Notes: generated from the letters alone by a model not told the origin. Counted from the stretch's first letter, positions 25,688 to 34,918 are shown. The stretch: 47,384 nucleotides of DNA from Bacillota bacterium (GCA_023415335.1 JAEZLD010000057.1:1-47384), one strand, 5' to 3'. Numbers and translations: made by a program.

Positions 25688-26222
25688 CTGCCTCACCTCC
25701 TCCAAAGCTTATGGTGATGCTAGTAGAGTATCCTTTGTCGTTTCCGCTGGTTATGCTGTTAATTACAGAGCTGGAAAACTCATCTGATGTTTGCAGGTTG
25801 GCTGAGAAAGCACATATTGCATTATAATCAGACGAAGTTGCATTTATCTGTATTGTACCTTTCACATAGCTAAGATTTGTAAGCACCACCTGAGATGGTA
25901 TATGCTTTTCTATGCTCCTTATTATTCCTGTAGCAAGATTCCTTGAGTCCCTAATGGAGTCTGCTGTAGCCACGTATCCCTTTATATTATTTATTTTATT
26001 TTCAAGCTCAGTATTTTCTGTAAGGATACTTGAGTTTTTCTTTACATATTCCTGCAGCTTTGACTCTTGTCTTCCTAAAGACTTAACTCTTACAATAGGA
26101 ATTGCAATTGCTCCTCCTATAATCATTACTGCTGCCAATCCTGCCACAAAAATCTGTGTGGTATTAAGAGGACCCTGCTTTCCCCGTCGCATGTCATTTG
26201 GTAAAAGATTAAGCTCACTCAT
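25680..26222 (-). CDS. pilN: Type IV pilus alignment protein PilN-like
   Basis: 180 residues. The cytoplasmic N-terminus contains LNLLP at residues 4-8, the known peptide that docks in the PilM groove. One membrane helix (about 25-44) is followed by a coiled coil (GRQESKLQEYVKKNSSILTENTELENKIN) and a small alpha/beta domain typical of PilN (VVLTNLSYVKGTIQINATSSDY). It lies three bases after pilM and overlaps pilO. Confidence 0.85.
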   Translation of the reverse strand: MSELNLLPNDMRRGKQGPLNTTQIFVAGLAAVMIIGGAIAIPIVRVKSLGRQESKLQEYVKKNSSILTENTELENKINNIKGYVATADSIRDSRNLATGIIRSIEKHIPSQVVLTNLSYVKGTIQINATSSDYNAICAFSANLQTSDEFSSSVINSITSGNDKGYSTSITISFGGGEAVE

Positions 26223-26225
26223 AGG

Positions 26226-27257
26226 CTACTCCTTTCTAAGCACAAGACCAAGGGCATTGATATAAACCTTAAGGTCACAGCCCACTGGAAATTTTAGCTT
26301 GCAAGGCAGCTTTTCAGGGGTATCTGCTACATAAGCTGAGGTATTAAAATAGGTACCGTAGTAAAAATCTATGCCCTGTATACCGCTGCCACCGCCAATG
26401 ATATATATTTTACCAAGGGTTTTTTCAATTCTGCCTGTTGTATAGAACTGTATAACCTTTTCAAAGCTGTCAAGCCCTTCATCAAACATTGATAAAATTC
26501 TTTTGTGTAAGCCTGAACCATCATCAGTATTATTAAAGCTGAATTTTTCAAAAAGATACTGATAGGCCTGATTGTGATCCATATTGAAGAAACCTGCTAT
26601 TTCATTTACTATGTTTGATATTCCAAAGTTTATCTCTCTTTCAATAAAAAGCTTTCCATTTTCAAGTATAATGATGTTGCTGGTATTATAACCTATGTCT
26701 ATAATTCCAGTGCTCTTCTTTACTGTAGGATCATATTTTTCCTTTTCCCTGAAGACCCTTGTGGCACAGTTTGATGAAATATCAATAGCCTTAACCTTCA
26801 TGTTTATAGCCTTTGCCAGCTCAATATATTTATTTACCTTAGACTTTGGCGCAGCAACAACAATGAGCTTGTACGCCTTTTTTTCAGGAGTATTGATTTT
26901 TTCAATTACTTCATAGTCAACATAATGGTTAGCTCCATCATCTGGCAGGTACTGATTTATTTCATATTCTACGGCCTGCCTTATAGACTTTGTGTTCATA
27001 AGTGGTATTTCCAGATGCCTAACCACTATATCCTGGCCATGGATTGCAAAATATGCTTCAGAGCTATATATCCTGTTTTCATCCATAAAGGCCTTTAGTG
27101 CTTTTGCAATTGCCCCAACATCTGTTAAGTTGTTGTTGGCGCTGCTGCCTTCAGGTGTTTTTAAAAGTCCGCATAGCTTTATCTTCTTGTTATTACCAAC
27201 AACAATCTTAGTGTAGCTGTTGCCTATGTCTATTGCGGTACAGATATTTGATGGCAT
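26226..27257 (-). CDS. pilM: Type IV pilus actin-like ATPase PilM
   Basis: 343 residues with an actin/FtsA-like nucleotide fold: phosphate-1 loop AIDIGNSYTKIVVG (residues 8-21), phosphate-2 region TGIIDIGYNTSNIIIL, and adenosine motif IYIIGGGSGIQG. PilM is a cytosolic ring-forming partner of PilN and couples motor to alignment complex. An AGAGGTGATTAA ribosome site lies before pilM. Downstream genes are tightly packed in the order pilM-pilN-pilO. Confidence 0.9.
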   Translation of the reverse strand: MPSNICTAIDIGNSYTKIVVGNNKKIKLCGLLKTPEGSSANNNLTDVGAIAKALKAFMDENRIYSSEAYFAIHGQDIVVRHLEIPLMNTKSIRQAVEYEINQYLPDDGANHYVDYEVIEKINTPEKKAYKLIVVAAPKSKVNKYIELAKAINMKVKAIDISSNCATRVFREKEKYDPTVKKSTGIIDIGYNTSNIIILENGKLFIEREINFGISNIVNEIAGFFNMDHNQAYQYLFEKFSFNNTDDGSGLHKRILSMFDEGLDSFEKVIQFYTTGRIEKTLGKIYIIGGGSGIQGIDFYYGTYFNTSAYVADTPEKLPCKLKFPVGCDLKVYINALGLVLRKE

Positions 27258-27279
27258 TTAATCACCTCTACATTACTTT

Positions 27280-28032
27280 TTATATATTTATAAGAGAAAG
27301 ATACCAGTTTATGATATCTGTTCCTATAAGCATAGTAATAATTCCCGCAGCCGCTATATATGGTCCAAAAGGTATGTAATCCTTCCTGCTCTTTTTTTTA
27401 GAAATAAGAAGAATAATACCCATAGTGCCTCCAAGCAGAAATGACAGGAAAAGCATAAGAATTGAAAGCCTGAATCCAAGAAAAATACCCACAATAAGGC
27501 AGATCTCAAAATCTCCCCAGCCCATGCCATGAGTAAGCAGTATTATCAGTATGATTAACCCTCCTGATAGAGCACCACCGGCAATGTATGCGAGAAATTC
27601 TCCTGTTGTAAAATATGAATATACTATCCAAACTATACCGAAAACAAAACCTGTAAGAGTGGTTTTAAGATACACATCTGTAGTATCAAGGTCTATCATG
27701 CCTATGACAATAAGCAGCGACCCTAAAAATGCAAACTTAACAAACTCAGGAGTTATTCCGTATTCGACATAAACTGCAACATAAACAAGACAATTTACAA
27801 ACTCGATTATAGGATATCTCCAAGATATCCTCTCACCACAGCTCCTGCACCTACCCTTAAGGAGTAAAAAGCTGAAAACAGGAACAAGATCATACCACCT
27901 CAGCTTTCTTCCACAGCTTGTACAATGCGATGGAGGATAGGATATGCTCTCTTCCCGTGGTATTCTGTATATACATACATTCAAAAAGCTCCCGATAAGA
28001 AGCCCCAATATAATAATAAATAAATAATCCAT
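27280..28032 (-). CDS. pilD: Prepilin peptidase / N-methyltransferase, PilD type
   Basis: 250 residues, eight membrane segments. The N-terminal methyltransferase-linked zinc site CTSC...CRSC is at residues 37-40 and 62-65. Catalytic aspartates are D114 (GMIDLDT) and D174 in the GxGD-type motif GWGDFE. The usual LPD after the first aspartate reads YLK here. It cleaves type III signal peptides and methylates the new N-terminus, and is needed for all twelve prepilins encoded at 31129-44926. First gene of the operon pilD-pilM-pilN-pilO. Confidence 0.92.
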   Translation of the reverse strand: MDYLFIIILGLLIGSFLNVCIYRIPREESISYPPSHCTSCGRKLRWYDLVPVFSFLLLKGRCRSCGERISWRYPIIEFVNCLVYVAVYVEYGITPEFVKFAFLGSLLIVIGMIDLDTTDVYLKTTLTGFVFGIVWIVYSYFTTGEFLAYIAGGALSGGLIILIILLTHGMGWGDFEICLIVGIFLGFRLSILMLFLSFLLGGTMGIILLISKKKSRKDYIPFGPYIAAAGIITMLIGTDIINWYLSLINI

Positions 28033-28073
28033 ACCATACCTCTGTTATGAAATTCATGCAGATACTATATTAA

Positions 28074-28102
28074 ATTATATCAACAATAATATATTTGTAC
28101 AA
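28074..28102 (-). promoter_or_regulatory. Promoter of the pilD-pilM-pilN-pilO operon
   Basis: Minus strand TTGTAC (28097-28102), exactly 17 bases, perfect TATAAT (28074-28079), 42 bases before the pilD start. No operator-like repeat is evident next to it. Confidence 0.7.
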
Positions 28103-28205
28103 CATTTGTTACAAACTTATATTTGACATGTTATTGTAATTATCGTAATTATTTTCTATTAAGTGCGAATTTTGTCGTATTTTGCCCTTTGCCAAAAGAT
28201 AACAG

Positions 28206-28226
28206 CCCTTGTTTTTTTAACAAGGG
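28206..28226 (-). terminator. Short hairpin after the TetM-Rae1 fusion gene
   Basis: CCCTTGTT / AACAAGGG stem with an A/T loop, about 90 bases after the gene stop. On minus it is followed by CTGTTATCTTTTGGC, so the T-run is poor. The 283-base gap 28033-28314 also holds the pilD promoter and an open frame of 58 codons discussed under findings. Confidence 0.35.
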
Positions 28227-28314
28227 AAGCTTGCGGAAATCCTTTGTGATTTCAAGCCTTTCTATAAATACCATATGTCCGTATTGGCTTGTTTTTATTA
28301 AGGACGCGAGCATT

Positions 28315-30960
28315 CTACTCTCCATCCTTAATAAGCCTTTCCATCTGTTGTCTGGTTGCGTCATTCAGCATATCGCTTATGGTTTCCCTATGGACAGGCT
28401 GTTTATTCTGGAATTCCCTCATTACATCATCGTTTGCCTTATCAATTTTCTCCTTTAGCTCCCTTGATGACAGGAGATTGCAGCCTGCTCCCCTTATGAT
28501 AATCTGCTGAAGTCCGTCTGAGGTTGCAACGGTAATATGGTAGCGTTTGCTGTTGTCATAGGCAAACTTTTCAATATACTGGTCTGCGGTTTGGGCTTCT
28601 TTGGTATATACCACATGTATGTTATGGTAGTCCATTACCTCCTCCTTATGACCCAGAACAAGATATGCATCAAACACAACAATAATTTCGCACTTACATA
28701 TGGCTCTGTACTTGCTAAGACAGTCAAGCAGCCTCCCTCTGGCCCCTTCCATATTTTCCTTAGCAAGCTCACTTAGCTCAGGCCAGGCGTAGATCACATT
28801 ATAACCATCTACCAGCAGATATTCCTCCCTGGCTTCCATAAATGCTGATGTCTGGTCAGAAGGCTTAAACACTCTTTCAACAGCAGGCTTCTGTCTGGTC
28901 CAAATAGGCTTTTTCCCTTGATTTGCATAGTTGCTTCTGTTTAATATGCGGTCAACCTCCTCAGGATCTATCCATTTATCACTAGGGTATGCAGCATGTA
29001 TATCTTCATACTCCACATGAAGCCTTCTTCTCTCGTTAAGATATGGTTCATTGTGCATGTGTTCCTTAACCTTATCCCAGCTTACCACAAAGCTTCCTCC
29101 GCCTCCGCAAAACACTGAGCCCGATGGATTTCCCAGGTCACCTTCAGAATCATAGCCTATGCTTTCAATAACCTCCTGAGCATTATGGCACACATCATAA
29201 CCCTTCAATGTGCAGAAAAGCCTTCCCTGTCCCTTTGTATAGGAAGTAACCTCGTTTTGATAGTTTCTCATAGCGATAACAGGAGCGCTTCCCGTAAGAA
29301 CCGCTTTTTCCTCATCAGCATGGTCAAGACAATACTCCCCATGCATCCTGTCCATATCGCTCATGGCTCTTCCTACCATTTCCTTGGGGAGCTCCAGCTG
29401 GAAGCTGTAATATGGCTCTAATAGTACAGAATGCGCTTCCTTAAGCCCCTGACGCACAGCCCTGTAGGTAGCCTCTCTGAAGTCTCCGCCTTCTGTGTGC
29501 TTTATATGAGCTTTGCCGGAGACCAGGGTAATTACCATATCTGTAATATCTCCACCCGTCAGCACACCCCTATGTGTTTTTTCCTTTAGATGGGTCATTA
29601 TAAGGTTCTTCCAGTTTTTAGCCAGTACATCATCACTGCAGTTTACCTTAAACTGCAGTCCGCTTCCTCTTTTTCCTGGCTCCAGCAAAAGATGGACCTC
29701 TGCATAATGCCGTAGAGGTTCAAAGTGTCCAACACCCTCAACCACGTTTTCTATTGTTTCCTTATACAGTATCCTTCCAGAGTCAAATGAAACCTCTACT
29801 CCAAAGCGGCTTTTTATAAGGCTTTGCAATATTTCAATCTGTACCTGGCCCATTATCTGTACCTGTATTTCCTGCAACCCTTCACTCCATACTATATGAA
29901 GCTCCGGTTCCTCCTCTTCTATCTGTCTCAGCTTTGGAAGCATTGTCTTTGGATCGCAGCCCTCTGGAAGTATGATCTGGTAGGAAAGAACTGGCTCCAA
30001 AACAGGCTTTATAATGGAAGCCTCGCTTCCAACACCTTCACCTGGCCTGGTATAGCTTAATCCTGTTACAGCACAAATAGAGCCAGCCTCAACCTGGCTT
30101 ACTACTTCATACTTTTGCCCTGAGTATATCCTTATCTGGTTAACCTTCTCCTCCCAGCCTTCATTTGAAATTATATCCTTAACCTTAAGCCTTCCCCCGG
30201 TCAGCTTCATATGAGTCAGACGGTTTCCCTGCTCATCACGGGATATTTTAAACACTCTGGCTCCGAAGGCTTCCCAATATGAAGGAGCCACACTGTATTT
30301 CGTAATACCCAACATAAGCCTTTCAATCCCTTCAAGCCTTAAGGCTGAACCAAAAAAGCATGGGAATATCCCTCTGTTTTTAATTGACTTTTTTATCTCC
30401 TCCTCATTTATACAGCCCTGCTCTAAATACTGCTCCAGCAGTTCCTCATTGCACATCCCAAGCTCTTCATAAAATTCCTCTGAATTATCATCAGAAAAAT
30501 CAACACAGCCCTCACCGAGCTTATCCTTAAGCTGCTTCATAAGCCCTTCCTTATTGTTATCTCTCTGGTCCATCTTATTTATAAACAGGAAAACAGGAAT
30601 TTTATAGGTATCTAGCAGCTGCCACAGTGTTTTAGTATGCTCCTGCACCCCGTCAGTACCACTTATAACTAAAATGGCATAGTCCAGCACATGCAGGGTT
30701 CTCTCCATTTCAGCTGAAAAATCAACATGCCCTGGAGTATCAAGCAGGGTAATCTGGGTGTCCCCATATTCAAGCAGTGCCTGCTTTGAGAAAATGGTGA
30801 TACCCCTCTCCCTTTCCAGCTGATAATTGTCCAGAAAGGCATCCTGCTTATCTACCCTTCCTAATTTTCTTATACTTCCGCTTATATACAGCATGCCCTC
30901 TGATAGTGTAGTTTTCCCCGAATCAACGTGAGCCAGTATCCCCATAACTAATTTCTTCAT
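28315..30960 (-). CDS. TetM-like ribosome-associated GTPase fused to a YacP/Rae1-type NYN endoribonuclease
   Basis: 881 residues (TetM alone is about 640). The N-terminal GTPase has GILAHVDSGKTTL, RGITIFSK, DTPGHVDF and NKMD, as in EF-G-like factors. The middle resembles ribosomal protection proteins, including LLEPYYSFQLELP and KGQGRLFCTLKGY, but the domain IV SPVSTP tip of TetM is absent. From about residue 712 a full NYN/PIN-like domain follows: LLVDGYNVIYAWPEL, VVFDAY, TADQYIEKF and VATSDGLQQ, which match B. subtilis YacP (Rae1), a ribosome A-site mRNA endonuclease. The ATG at 30960 follows AAAGGA. The cut-and-clear role on stalled ribosomes is inference; simple tetracycline resistance is less likely. 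Confidence 0.9.
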   Translation of the reverse strand: MKKLVMGILAHVDSGKTTLSEGMLYISGSIRKLGRVDKQDAFLDNYQLERERGITIFSKQALLEYGDTQITLLDTPGHVDFSAEMERTLHVLDYAILVISGTDGVQEHTKTLWQLLDTYKIPVFLFINKMDQRDNNKEGLMKQLKDKLGEGCVDFSDDNSEEFYEELGMCNEELLEQYLEQGCINEEEIKKSIKNRGIFPCFFGSALRLEGIERLMLGITKYSVAPSYWEAFGARVFKISRDEQGNRLTHMKLTGGRLKVKDIISNEGWEEKVNQIRIYSGQKYEVVSQVEAGSICAVTGLSYTRPGEGVGSEASIIKPVLEPVLSYQIILPEGCDPKTMLPKLRQIEEEEPELHIVWSEGLQEIQVQIMGQVQIEILQSLIKSRFGVEVSFDSGRILYKETIENVVEGVGHFEPLRHYAEVHLLLEPGKRGSGLQFKVNCSDDVLAKNWKNLIMTHLKEKTHRGVLTGGDITDMVITLVSGKAHIKHTEGGDFREATYRAVRQGLKEAHSVLLEPYYSFQLELPKEMVGRAMSDMDRMHGEYCLDHADEEKAVLTGSAPVIAMRNYQNEVTSYTKGQGRLFCTLKGYDVCHNAQEVIESIGYDSEGDLGNPSGSVFCGGGGSFVVSWDKVKEHMHNEPYLNERRRLHVEYEDIHAAYPSDKWIDPEEVDRILNRSNYANQGKKPIWTRQKPAVERVFKPSDQTSAFMEAREEYLLVDGYNVIYAWPELSELAKENMEGARGRLLDCLSKYRAICKCEIIVVFDAYLVLGHKEEVMDYHNIHVVYTKEAQTADQYIEKFAYDNSKRYHITVATSDGLQQIIIRGAGCNLLSSRELKEKIDKANDDVMREFQNKQPVHRETISDMLNDATRQQMERLIKDGE

Positions 30961-31070
30961 AGTATTTTTTTCCTTTATCAAGTTTGTTAAGTTGAATTTG
31001 TATTACTTATATATTATCATACATCTAACAATCTGATATAAAAAATGTATACAATTACACTGGTAAAATT

Positions 31071-31109
31071 ATCAGGCCTTCTGAATGCAATGAGTTCAGA
31101 AGGCCTGAT
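31071..31109 (-). terminator. Terminator of pilin cassette 4
   Basis: Perfect stem ATCAGGCCTTCTGAA / TTCAGAAGGCCTGAT with a nine-base loop, 20 bases after the stop at 31129, followed on minus by AATTTTACC. It isolates the cassette from the TetM-Rae1 gene. Confidence 0.8.
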
Positions 31110-31128
31110 TGTACTTATCCAGTATTTA

Positions 31129-32589
31129 TTAATCTATACTGTACTTATCCTTTAAATATTTCTCAACCTCGGATACATCCCCATCAGATATGGAAGAGTA
31201 TACTAAGGCCTCTCCAATGTCACCTGTTATTCTGCTGCCTATTGTAATATAGTTATTAAAGCTGAGGTTATATGGAGTTGCCGTAGTCGTAACCGGAGAT
31301 CCACCATCATATGATAAGCTTAATGTATTACTTTTATAGGTTGCTCTTATAATATGCCAACCCGAGTCTGTAGCGGTATACCCTGTTGAGAGCGTATTAT
31401 CTCCAATTGAAAAGCATAAATACCCATTGTTATCAAGAGCAATACTCCATACATCTCCCCCTCTGATTATTTTATTGGCATTACCTGATATGTCTCTTAC
31501 TACAATAAACGTGGTAAAGCCGCCCATATTTCCTATATTTACGGTCTGGTTAGTTACCAGTGATTCATTTCCGGATAGTGACATATACCTGATATAAGTA
31601 TAATCAGAGGAATCATTTTTATTTATCAGCTGTGCCTGAAGGTACTGGGGACTGTATGAAGCATTTGATGGTTTTGCATATAATACAGAGCTATTTAAGC
31701 TTCTCAGCTTTTTAATATAGGTAATGTTGCCGCTGTTTATTAATGCATCAGAATCCATTTGGTCAAGCATAGAGCAGTCCAAGTGTAGCTTCAGATTATC
31801 AGCTGCCTTAAGTCCCGAAAGGTAAATTGCATTCCCAGGAACTGTTTCACCCATTTTGCCAGACCGTGATGCAGGCGTAACAGTGCACATAAGAAATTTT
31901 CCGGCATAGCCTGATAAATCACCAGACAGCATACTGGTTGCTTCTCCAGGTATAATAGCATAATCATCGGGAAAAACAGGGTAAGCTGTGCCCTTCTCCG
32001 CCTCCTCAGGGCTTGCCTCAGGAGAAATATAAAAGCCTTTCTCCGACACGTACCATCTATATATATTTGTTAGGTTAACTCCGCTAGGGTCCGATAAATC
32101 AACATGGGTAGATAAAAACATAGATGAAGTATCTGCATAACAGCCTGTATACCCCGATCCAATTCCTTCAATGGTGGTAGTTACACTATTTATAGTTGCT
32201 ACAGGATAATCTACCCTATAGGTATCTGCAACTACTGTATAAATTTTCTTGCTTCCGCTATTGCTAAGGAAGGAGGTATCGTTCACAGAAATATCCCTAA
32301 GGTATCCAGTAACAGTACGCTGGTCAGTCCCGTCAAAAATCATATATGTCCCACTCCCATCAATACTGATACTAGCACCCTTGCTGTTTTGTTTTATCTT
32401 GCCCTTTACATCCTCTATTTCCTGTTCCATAGCCTCCTGAGCAGCAAATATGTTTTCAGTCATCTCTCTGGTACCAACCAGCATTCTTAATGTGTTAGGG
32501 AATGCCGGAAGCATCCCTGCTGCAATGGCTGCAAGAAGCGTTATGGATACTACTACCTCAATAAGTGTCATGCCTTTTTTCTTATCCAT
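31129..32589 (-). CDS. GspI/PilV-like prepilin with LamG-type C-terminal domain (cassette 4)
   Basis: 486 residues. Prepilin leader ends at G6: KKG-MTLIEVVVSIT, with the conserved Glu5 and a hydrophobic alpha-helix, then NIFAAQEAMEQEIED as in GspI/PilV minor pilins. After a pilin-like body and a repeated YRWYVSEKGFYISP region, a LamG/concanavalin-like domain fills about residues 290-486 (LHLDCSM, TFIVVRDI, WHIIRATY, YNLSFNNYITIGS). LamG domains bind glycans or proteins, so this is an adhesin-type minor pilin (inference). Last gene of the cassette; 21 bases after the VWA prepilin. It is closely related to the 41449 gene. Confidence 0.88.
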   Translation of the reverse strand: MDKKKGMTLIEVVVSITLLAAIAAGMLPAFPNTLRMLVGTREMTENIFAAQEAMEQEIEDVKGKIKQNSKGASISIDGSGTYMIFDGTDQRTVTGYLRDISVNDTSFLSNSGSKKIYTVVADTYRVDYPVATINSVTTTIEGIGSGYTGCYADTSSMFLSTHVDLSDPSGVNLTNIYRWYVSEKGFYISPEASPEEAEKGTAYPVFPDDYAIIPGEATSMLSGDLSGYAGKFLMCTVTPASRSGKMGETVPGNAIYLSGLKAADNLKLHLDCSMLDQMDSDALINSGNITYIKKLRSLNSSVLYAKPSNASYSPQYLQAQLINKNDSSDYTYIRYMSLSGNESLVTNQTVNIGNMGGFTTFIVVRDISGNANKIIRGGDVWSIALDNNGYLCFSIGDNTLSTGYTATDSGWHIIRATYKSNTLSLSYDGGSPVTTTATPYNLSFNNYITIGSRITGDIGEALVYSSISDGDVSEVEKYLKDKYSID

Positions 32590-32610
32590 ATGCTCACCTC
32601 TAAACCTATT

Positions 32611-34068
32611 TTACAGGCTTGGACCATTAAGATACCAAAGGTCGTTTAGTATATCCTGTCTTATTTCTGCAAAGACCTGGTTCAGTGTATTTTCATCTGT
32701 GGCGTCAAAGCTATATTTATCCTCAATGCCACACGCTGTTTTAAGCTTCTGAATTCCAGAATTAAAGCTATCATCCCTGCTGTCTGTAAAGGCAATAAGA
32801 TACACCTTTGCGAAATTTGTGTTCTTGTACCACTGTCCAACCTTGGTTACATATAGGTCTGATACTGCATGCATTTCATTACCGACTCCTATTATATCGC
32901 CCCTTCCATCATAGGTCTCCCACCAGTCTCTTCCGTCAACTACATTTCCATCATCCATTTTATATTCTATATTGTTGATATTTATATAGTTATAATAATC
33001 TACATCAGATTTATAATAACGTCCCGTATATGGCATTGAATAACTGTGTGACTTGGTTGCAAAGGTTGTTTCCCCATCAACCAGCAATATAACATAGTTA
33101 ACAGGAGTAACTCCTGTTAAGGCAATTGAATTCCTGTGATCTCTAAGCAGGTAATATGCCCTTCTTAATCCATCACCAGTATTGGTTCCTCCATCTGCCC
33201 TCAGACTTCCTATATAGTTTTTTAGTATTCTTATATCATTTTTTGCATTATAGAAGCCTAGTGGATTATTGGCAGTAGTTGAGAATGGAACTATTGAAAC
33301 GTCAATATTATCCTCTTGCGCAAAGCCATCGATAAGATCCCCGGCCTCGCTTTCAAGGACATCTATTTTTTCATCATAGATTGGACGTGGCCCCCACAAA
33401 TAATCATTTCTTGTACCCACTTGAATTGTATCATTCATGCTTCCAGACACATCAAGCACCATGGCAACATTAGCCACCGCTCCCATTGACCTTTCATCAT
33501 TTCTATAAGCAACTGCAGTTGCAGGATTCGTATCAGTTCCATAATTTATCACCTGCAGCGCATTAAGGTCTTCAAGCTCTGTAGTTACTGATGTTTCACT
33601 TCCTCCATTTACAGAACAATTGATTGTAAACTTAATCAGATTATTGTTAGCAGCAGCATTAATCTTATCAAATACCATATTATAAACAACACCTTCTGTA
33701 GCATCATAAAGCACATTAGCCACATGTGTCCCTGAGGTATAATCATATACATAGTTTACTATCTGGCTTCCAGTACCCCCGTCAACAGCCACCTGTTCAA
33801 CGCCAAGATAATTCCATCCTGCAGTAAGATTATCATGCCTAAAGCTTGTGGTTGGAATAGTAAAAACAGCTGTTGCATATCTTATGGTATTGTTTGTTTT
33901 TTCCATAACATTTCGAGTTGTTGCCTGTATATCAAATTCCCCTGTGGCCATTTTAACTGAATTCTTGGAGAACCCCACAATCGAGAAGGCCATGGTGCTG
34001 ACCATTCCAGCTAATGCAAGAGTTACTATTATCTCTATTAATGTAAATCCCTTTCTTATAACCTTCAT
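32611..34068 (-). CDS. GspJ/PilW-like prepilin carrying a VWA domain (cassette 4)
   Basis: 485 residues from ATG 34068 (GGGGGTGGAAG upstream; a longer in-frame start lacks the leader shape). Leader cleavage after G7: RKG-FTLIEIIVTLAL. The pilin body has FDIQATTRNVMEKTNNTIRY and follows the GspJ/PilW pattern. A VWA domain from about residue 200 to the end has the full metal-site signature: D206-V-S-G-S, GGTNTGDG, and LLVDG. Such domains bind ligands through Mg or Ca, as in the pneumococcal pilus adhesin RrgA or PilY1 (known precedents), but here VWA is built into the pilin chain. It sits between the GspK-like and LamG subunits and is co-transcribed with them. Confidence 0.9.
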   Translation of the reverse strand: MKVIRKGFTLIEIIVTLALAGMVSTMAFSIVGFSKNSVKMATGEFDIQATTRNVMEKTNNTIRYATAVFTIPTTSFRHDNLTAGWNYLGVEQVAVDGGTGSQIVNYVYDYTSGTHVANVLYDATEGVVYNMVFDKINAAANNNLIKFTINCSVNGGSETSVTTELEDLNALQVINYGTDTNPATAVAYRNDERSMGAVANVAMVLDVSGSMNDTIQVGTRNDYLWGPRPIYDEKIDVLESEAGDLIDGFAQEDNIDVSIVPFSTTANNPLGFYNAKNDIRILKNYIGSLRADGGTNTGDGLRRAYYLLRDHRNSIALTGVTPVNYVILLVDGETTFATKSHSYSMPYTGRYYKSDVDYYNYININNIEYKMDDGNVVDGRDWWETYDGRGDIIGVGNEMHAVSDLYVTKVGQWYKNTNFAKVYLIAFTDSRDDSFNSGIQKLKTACGIEDKYSFDATDENTLNQVFAEIRQDILNDLWYLNGPSL

Positions 34069-34084
34069 ACTTCCACCCCCGCAC

Positions 34085-34567
34085 TTACTCTTGTTTCCAT
34101 ACTCTTTCATCAGGATTGCTTAAAGGAAAGCTCATGCTGACAGTTTTTGTAACCCCTGAATCAGTTAACGTTCCTGTAGCTTTAACCTTTATCCATCTTT
34201 CACCATTATTCTGGAAAGCACTTACCCTTACGTCCACTGTTCCATCAGTTAAATCCAGGCTGTCTGACAAGCAGAAGGAAGTGTTTAATACTGGCATAGC
34301 TGATGTAGAGAACCTTTTATTAAGTAGGGTATCGTCATCTCCTCCACTACCAGGCTGAAGAAGCGCAGCAGTAGCGATATCCACTCCCGACAGAGATAGG
34401 TAATAGGCTTGTACCTTTCTTTCCTGGTTTTTTGCCTGATTCAGATTAGATTGAAATAGTCCTAGCACACACGTAAGGAATATGGTAATCATTAAAAATG
34501 CAAAAATTACATATATATACCCCATGCCCTTTTTGCACTTTTTAGCTAATATAGAGCTTATATTCAA
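34085..34567 (-). CDS. GspK/PilX-like minor prepilin, short form (cassette 4)
   Basis: 160 residues from TTG 34565-34567, AGGAG ten bases upstream. Leader KKCKKG is followed by MGYIYVIFAFLMITIFL: Gly then aromatic/hydrophobic and no Glu5, as in GspK/PilX. The shared stretch NQERKVQAYYLSLSGVDIATAALLQPG recurs in the 44432 gene. GspK-type subunits sit at the very tip of pseudopili (established for type II secretion), so this should cap the VWA/LamG pair. First gene of the cassette, 16 bases before the VWA gene. Confidence 0.82.
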   Translation of the reverse strand: MNISSILAKKCKKGMGYIYVIFAFLMITIFLTCVLGLFQSNLNQAKNQERKVQAYYLSLSGVDIATAALLQPGSGGDDDTLLNKRFSTSAMPVLNTSFCLSDSLDLTDGTVDVRVSAFQNNGERWIKVKATGTLTDSGVTKTVSMSFPLSNPDERVWKQE

Positions 34568-34644
34568 TATGTATCACTCCTGTCCATTCGTATGTTTGCA
34601 TATTACATTCTTTATATTTCACTGCATATAGCATATTATAAAAT

Positions 34645-34674
34645 ATTATAGCATATGTTGTCGAGTATTGTCAT
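34645..34674 (-). promoter_or_regulatory. Promoter of pilin cassette 4
   Basis: Minus strand ATGACA (34669-34674), 18 bases, TGC-TATAAT (34645-34650, extended -10). A second TATAAT lies ten bases downstream. Together with the terminator at 34865-34895 this fills the 351-base gap 34568-34918; I see no gene there. Confidence 0.6.
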
Positions 34675-34864
34675 GTTGTTTCGTCATTATACTATGAATG
34701 TCATCTATGCTTGTCCTTTTAATTCATTCTATAAAACACAAACAAATACATTAAAACATATGGCGTAATTGTTATTACAATCAACTGCTTTATTTTAAAA
34801 CCCGAGGAAATATTTATTTTCTTTTCAGATATATCATGTATAATAATAATTTGCAGGAAAACAA

Positions 34865-34895
34865 AAGGAGTCCATGCATTAAGCACAGACCCCTT
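34865..34895 (-). terminator. Terminator of pilin cassette 3
   Basis: AAGGAGTC / GACCCCTT, eight pairs with one mismatch, then TTTTGTTTT on the minus strand, 24 bases after the stop at 34919. Confidence 0.6.
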
Positions 34896-34918
34896 AATTT
34901 TATTAAAATTTCTTGGAG

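Noticed and set aside
28315..30960. Plain tetracycline-resistance gene (tetM/tetO)
   Set aside because: The length, the NYN domain and the lack of the SPVSTP tip do not fit a standard ribosomal protection protein.
32249..32440. Small plus-strand frames within the pilin genes
   Set aside because: Low-complexity translations complementary to the prepilin coding sequence, without ribosome sites.
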